Assembly: GCA_036245525.1 (NCBI GenBank) | Contig: BTPG01000006.1 | Span: 68,270,286 to 68,334,285, forward strand | Origin: Semisulcospira habei | Taxonomy: Eukaryota; Mollusca; Gastropoda; Semisulcospiridae | Reading direction: 5' to 3' | Length of the DNA stretch: 64,000 bases | Shown here: positions 61,601 through 64,000 of the stretch, one piece after another | Layout of the letters: each line of letters begins with the position of its first letter | How positions within the stretch are numbered: the stretch's first letter is position 1 | The notes under the pieces: generated by a model | The model's input: only the letters and a program-made list of their open reading frames with translations | Told to the model about the DNA's origin: nothing | Databases searched by the model: none | Program-made: the position numbers and the translations under genes

Positions 61601-62940
61601 AACCTCTGGATCAGACCAACAGACAAAAAGCATGAAAAAAAAAAAGACAATATATAAGCCGAAAGATGATAATGCTGACTTTTTTCCCCCATGCGAAATC
61701 GGATAAGATTACAGTATTTGTCGACTGAAACAGACACATGGGAATAGCATGCTGAATGGGATGCGGAATAATTTGGTCAATATTATCCATTGATCTGATT
61801 GCCTGCCGATCTAACGTTGTACGCCCGCTGTAGAATCACTGCTGCATTACAGCAGAACCTGTTTTGAGTGACAACTATTCCGCCGAGAGACCACCTGTCA
61901 TTCAAGAACATCATGGGGGGGGGGGGGGGTAGAGGGGTTAATGTCAGAGGTAAGAGCCCTCTAATCTTACCTCCGACATTGACCCCTTGACCGGAATCTC
62001 GAGGCGACGAGAACCACTGGCAAAGCTTAACTCGTAATACAACTAATATTGTCAGACACAAAGCCGGCCAGTGGCAAATATTATTATGAATTCAGGAAAC
62101 ACAGCCGGTTTAGAAATAAAACAAATACTTCCTAACAGAATCTTGTAGGTGCTGAACTCATCCTGGCTGTCTCCCTTCGGATTGCTACCACTGTCCGCTG
62201 TCAGCTATCAACTATATTATCAGCTGTCAGCTATCTGCTTAATTATCAGCTATCAACTATCAGCTATATTCTCAGCTATATCAGCTATCAGCTATATTAT
62301 CAGCTATTAGTATCAGCGGTAGCGAATCGAGGGAAAAAGACCCTCCCCCCTCCCCCTCCCACTCAAGACGCCAAGAAATTCAAGGACTGCCATTGAACTA
62401 CTGTGATCGATCAACCTTCTGTAGTCTGTGTAACTGTTCTTCAGGACCAGTAAGCGCAAAAGATCGTCGGGCTGATGACGACCGTAGAAAGCTCGGCGCA
62501 TCTTTTCCTAACTGGGGGTTCTGAAACTCGTTCACAGGTGAAAAACCAACTCAGCGTACAGTGACGCGCGTTCACTGTACCGATTGACGCATGGCTTTCA
62601 CTGGTTTTCAACTAGAGCCGGAATTAGTCTTGTGAAACGGCATTTCCTCAGTTTGATGTACGGGCGTCAGGTTATGCTGGCGTGACTTAGCCACTGAACT
62701 GATTTCATATCTCGTACAGTGGACGAGTGCACCAAAGGAAGACAGCAGAAAAAAATGTTTACTAGGTTAGTAGCCAGTGGTGGAGGGGAGCGGGTGCGTG
62801 GGTGGGGTCGGGGATGGGGGTTGGGTCGAAGAGGGTTCTGGAAGCCCCCCTACCCCCCCCCCCCTAAAAATATTATGCTATATATCAAAGATCTTTTGTA
62901 GAAGCGTGTCCTCAACCCTTTCAATGCCGAGAATAAACTG
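61601..62940. other. Non-coding stretch
   Basis: A short palindrome at 61930-61990 (GTCAGAGGTAAGAG and CTTACCTCCGAC), a cluster of TATCAGC units at 62200-62315, and a G/C tract at 62780-62865. Nothing else recognised. Confidence 0.55.
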
Positions 62941-63067
62941 AACAACTGCCAGAAGTATTGATCCTCATCAGTCCCCGCAGTTCCAGGGGCTTATGAGGAT
63001 CTATGCCTCTTACTGATTGAAACCACTTTGTAGTTTATGGAGGTGGGTGGAGTTGTCGCGATTTTAA

Positions 63068-63151
63068 CCCTCTGGATGTCGGTAGCGGTTTTTGTTGCGA
63101 TGATTCCGACAGGAATCATCGCGACAAACACCGCTACCGACAGCCAAACGG
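63068..63151. mobile_element. TTAA fold-back, third family, second copy
   Basis: TTAA at 63064-63067; the right flank is TCAA (63152-63155). Arms TCGGTAGCGGTTTTTGTTGC and GCGACAAACACCGCTACCGA join at GATTCCGACAGGAATC. Confidence 0.85.
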
Positions 63152-63398
63152 TCAACTCTCGTCTTTACTCTTTACGAGTAATGAAAATAGGCCGACAAGA
63201 ACCATTTCACCGATTTAAAGTGAAAGATGGCCAAGGAAATGTCAACAAAACACATCATTTTAAAATAATCTATTCGTGACTCATGGCAAAGAATGAAACC
63301 GGAACACTTTTCTTGTTTTTATCTATGCGACAATTAAATGAAACGCTGCGACGGAGTTGGGGTAATCGATATTTAGCAGGCCTGCGTTTGAGTTGTAA

Positions 63399-63605
63399 CC
63401 CATTCTACCCCAGGACCGAAATCCCCACAATTTTGAAGTTGCCCTCTGAAGGACTGGTATTACAAATTAGAGACAGATCGAGCGTGATAGTTCAAGGGTG
63501 GTGCCAGAATAGCTTGGCGACCATGGGCGCCAATCTATTCTGGCACCACTCTTGAACTATTACGCTCGTTCCATGTCTTGCTGTGATGTGTCTGGGCTGA
63601 ATGAT
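63399..63605. mobile_element. TTAA fold-back MITE
   Basis: Left flank TGTAA, right TTAA at 63606-63609. Core arms carry GAGCGTGATAG and CTATTACGCTC, a matched pair of changes. A further copy begins near 63905 and runs off the window end. Confidence 0.85.
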
Positions 63606-64000
63606 TTAAATGCTGACCTAGTTTCGTATTGAGAGGGTTGTGTGGAACGGTACTTGTTAGCGAGCTGTGAAAACAAAGTGTTTATTGCTTGCGTGGTGTT
63701 TCTAGCTGACAGTTCACAGTGTTTTCCGCTGCGACCGCTTTTCAAAACTGCTCAGTAAACAACTGACACACATGTGTATTTTCAGTACTACTGTGACAGA
63801 TTATGAGGGCCGCGAAATACACTATTTCCTACGAGGTTGAGTCATCGTTATTCATGAGTTTAATTCTATACGTCACATGAACATCACTATAAAAATGCAC
63901 CCCTTATACCCTAAGGCCGACTTCCCCAAGTTTTGGAGTTCGTAGTACTCTGAAGACTGCATTACAATCCAGAAGACAGATCGTCCATGATAGTTCAAGG

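Overview
This 64-kb window reads as intergenic or intronic DNA from an animal genome, most likely a marine mollusc such as a gastropod (inference). Reasons: no bacterial-style gene packing; long CA/TG, AG, ATT and TATC microsatellites; 5'-truncated non-LTR retrotransposons with short 3' tails and target-site duplications; a Penelope-like GIY-YIG fragment; a Crypton-like tyrosine-recombinase gene with a spliceosomal intron; and very many fold-back MITEs. I see no convincing complete host gene, rRNA, tRNA or CRISPR array. One small two-helix membrane-protein reading frame at 33.5-33.8 kb could be a host exon.

Layout. 0-6 kb: microsatellites, a retroposon tail and decayed hairpins. 6.03-14.88 kb (copy A): a long block that recurs inverted at 49.45-57.13 kb (copy B). 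Each copy carries the tyrosine-recombinase gene (minus strand in A, plus in B) and orthologous MITE insertions; A has one frameshift, B many lesions. 15-18 kb: fold-backs and a hAT-like element with G tracts. 18.06-20.19 kb: LINE copy 1. 22.6-25.1 kb: a LINE RNase-H fragment between and beside head-to-head Penelope-like pieces. 25.2-27.1 kb: decayed LINE with RT and RNase H. 27.2-28.1 kb: CR1/L2-like fragment. 29-34 kb: palindromes, tandem repeats, a 282-bp TATC run and an inverted repeat around the possible exon. 35.3 kb: a 378-bp SINE-like insertion. 39.67-43.94 kb: a 4.27-kb DNA transposon with long TIRs and a broken ORF. 44-45 kb: a hairpin cluster. 45.2-49.3 kb: LINE copies 2 and 3, each with a 12-bp target-site duplication. 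58-64 kb: nested fold-backs, an A/C-only tract and more TTAA-flanked MITEs.

The most notable signals are: (i) TTAA-flanked fold-back families whose two arms change together from copy to copy; because the window contains two empty-site/filled-site pairs, the ~206-bp unit and its TTAA duplication can be read directly; (ii) the large inverted A/B pair with an intron-containing tyrosine-recombinase gene and internal inverted terminal repeats, one end expanded into a tandem array in copy B; (iii) a ~68-bp near-perfect hairpin family centred on CTCATGAG. All assignments come from reading the sequence; no database search was possible.
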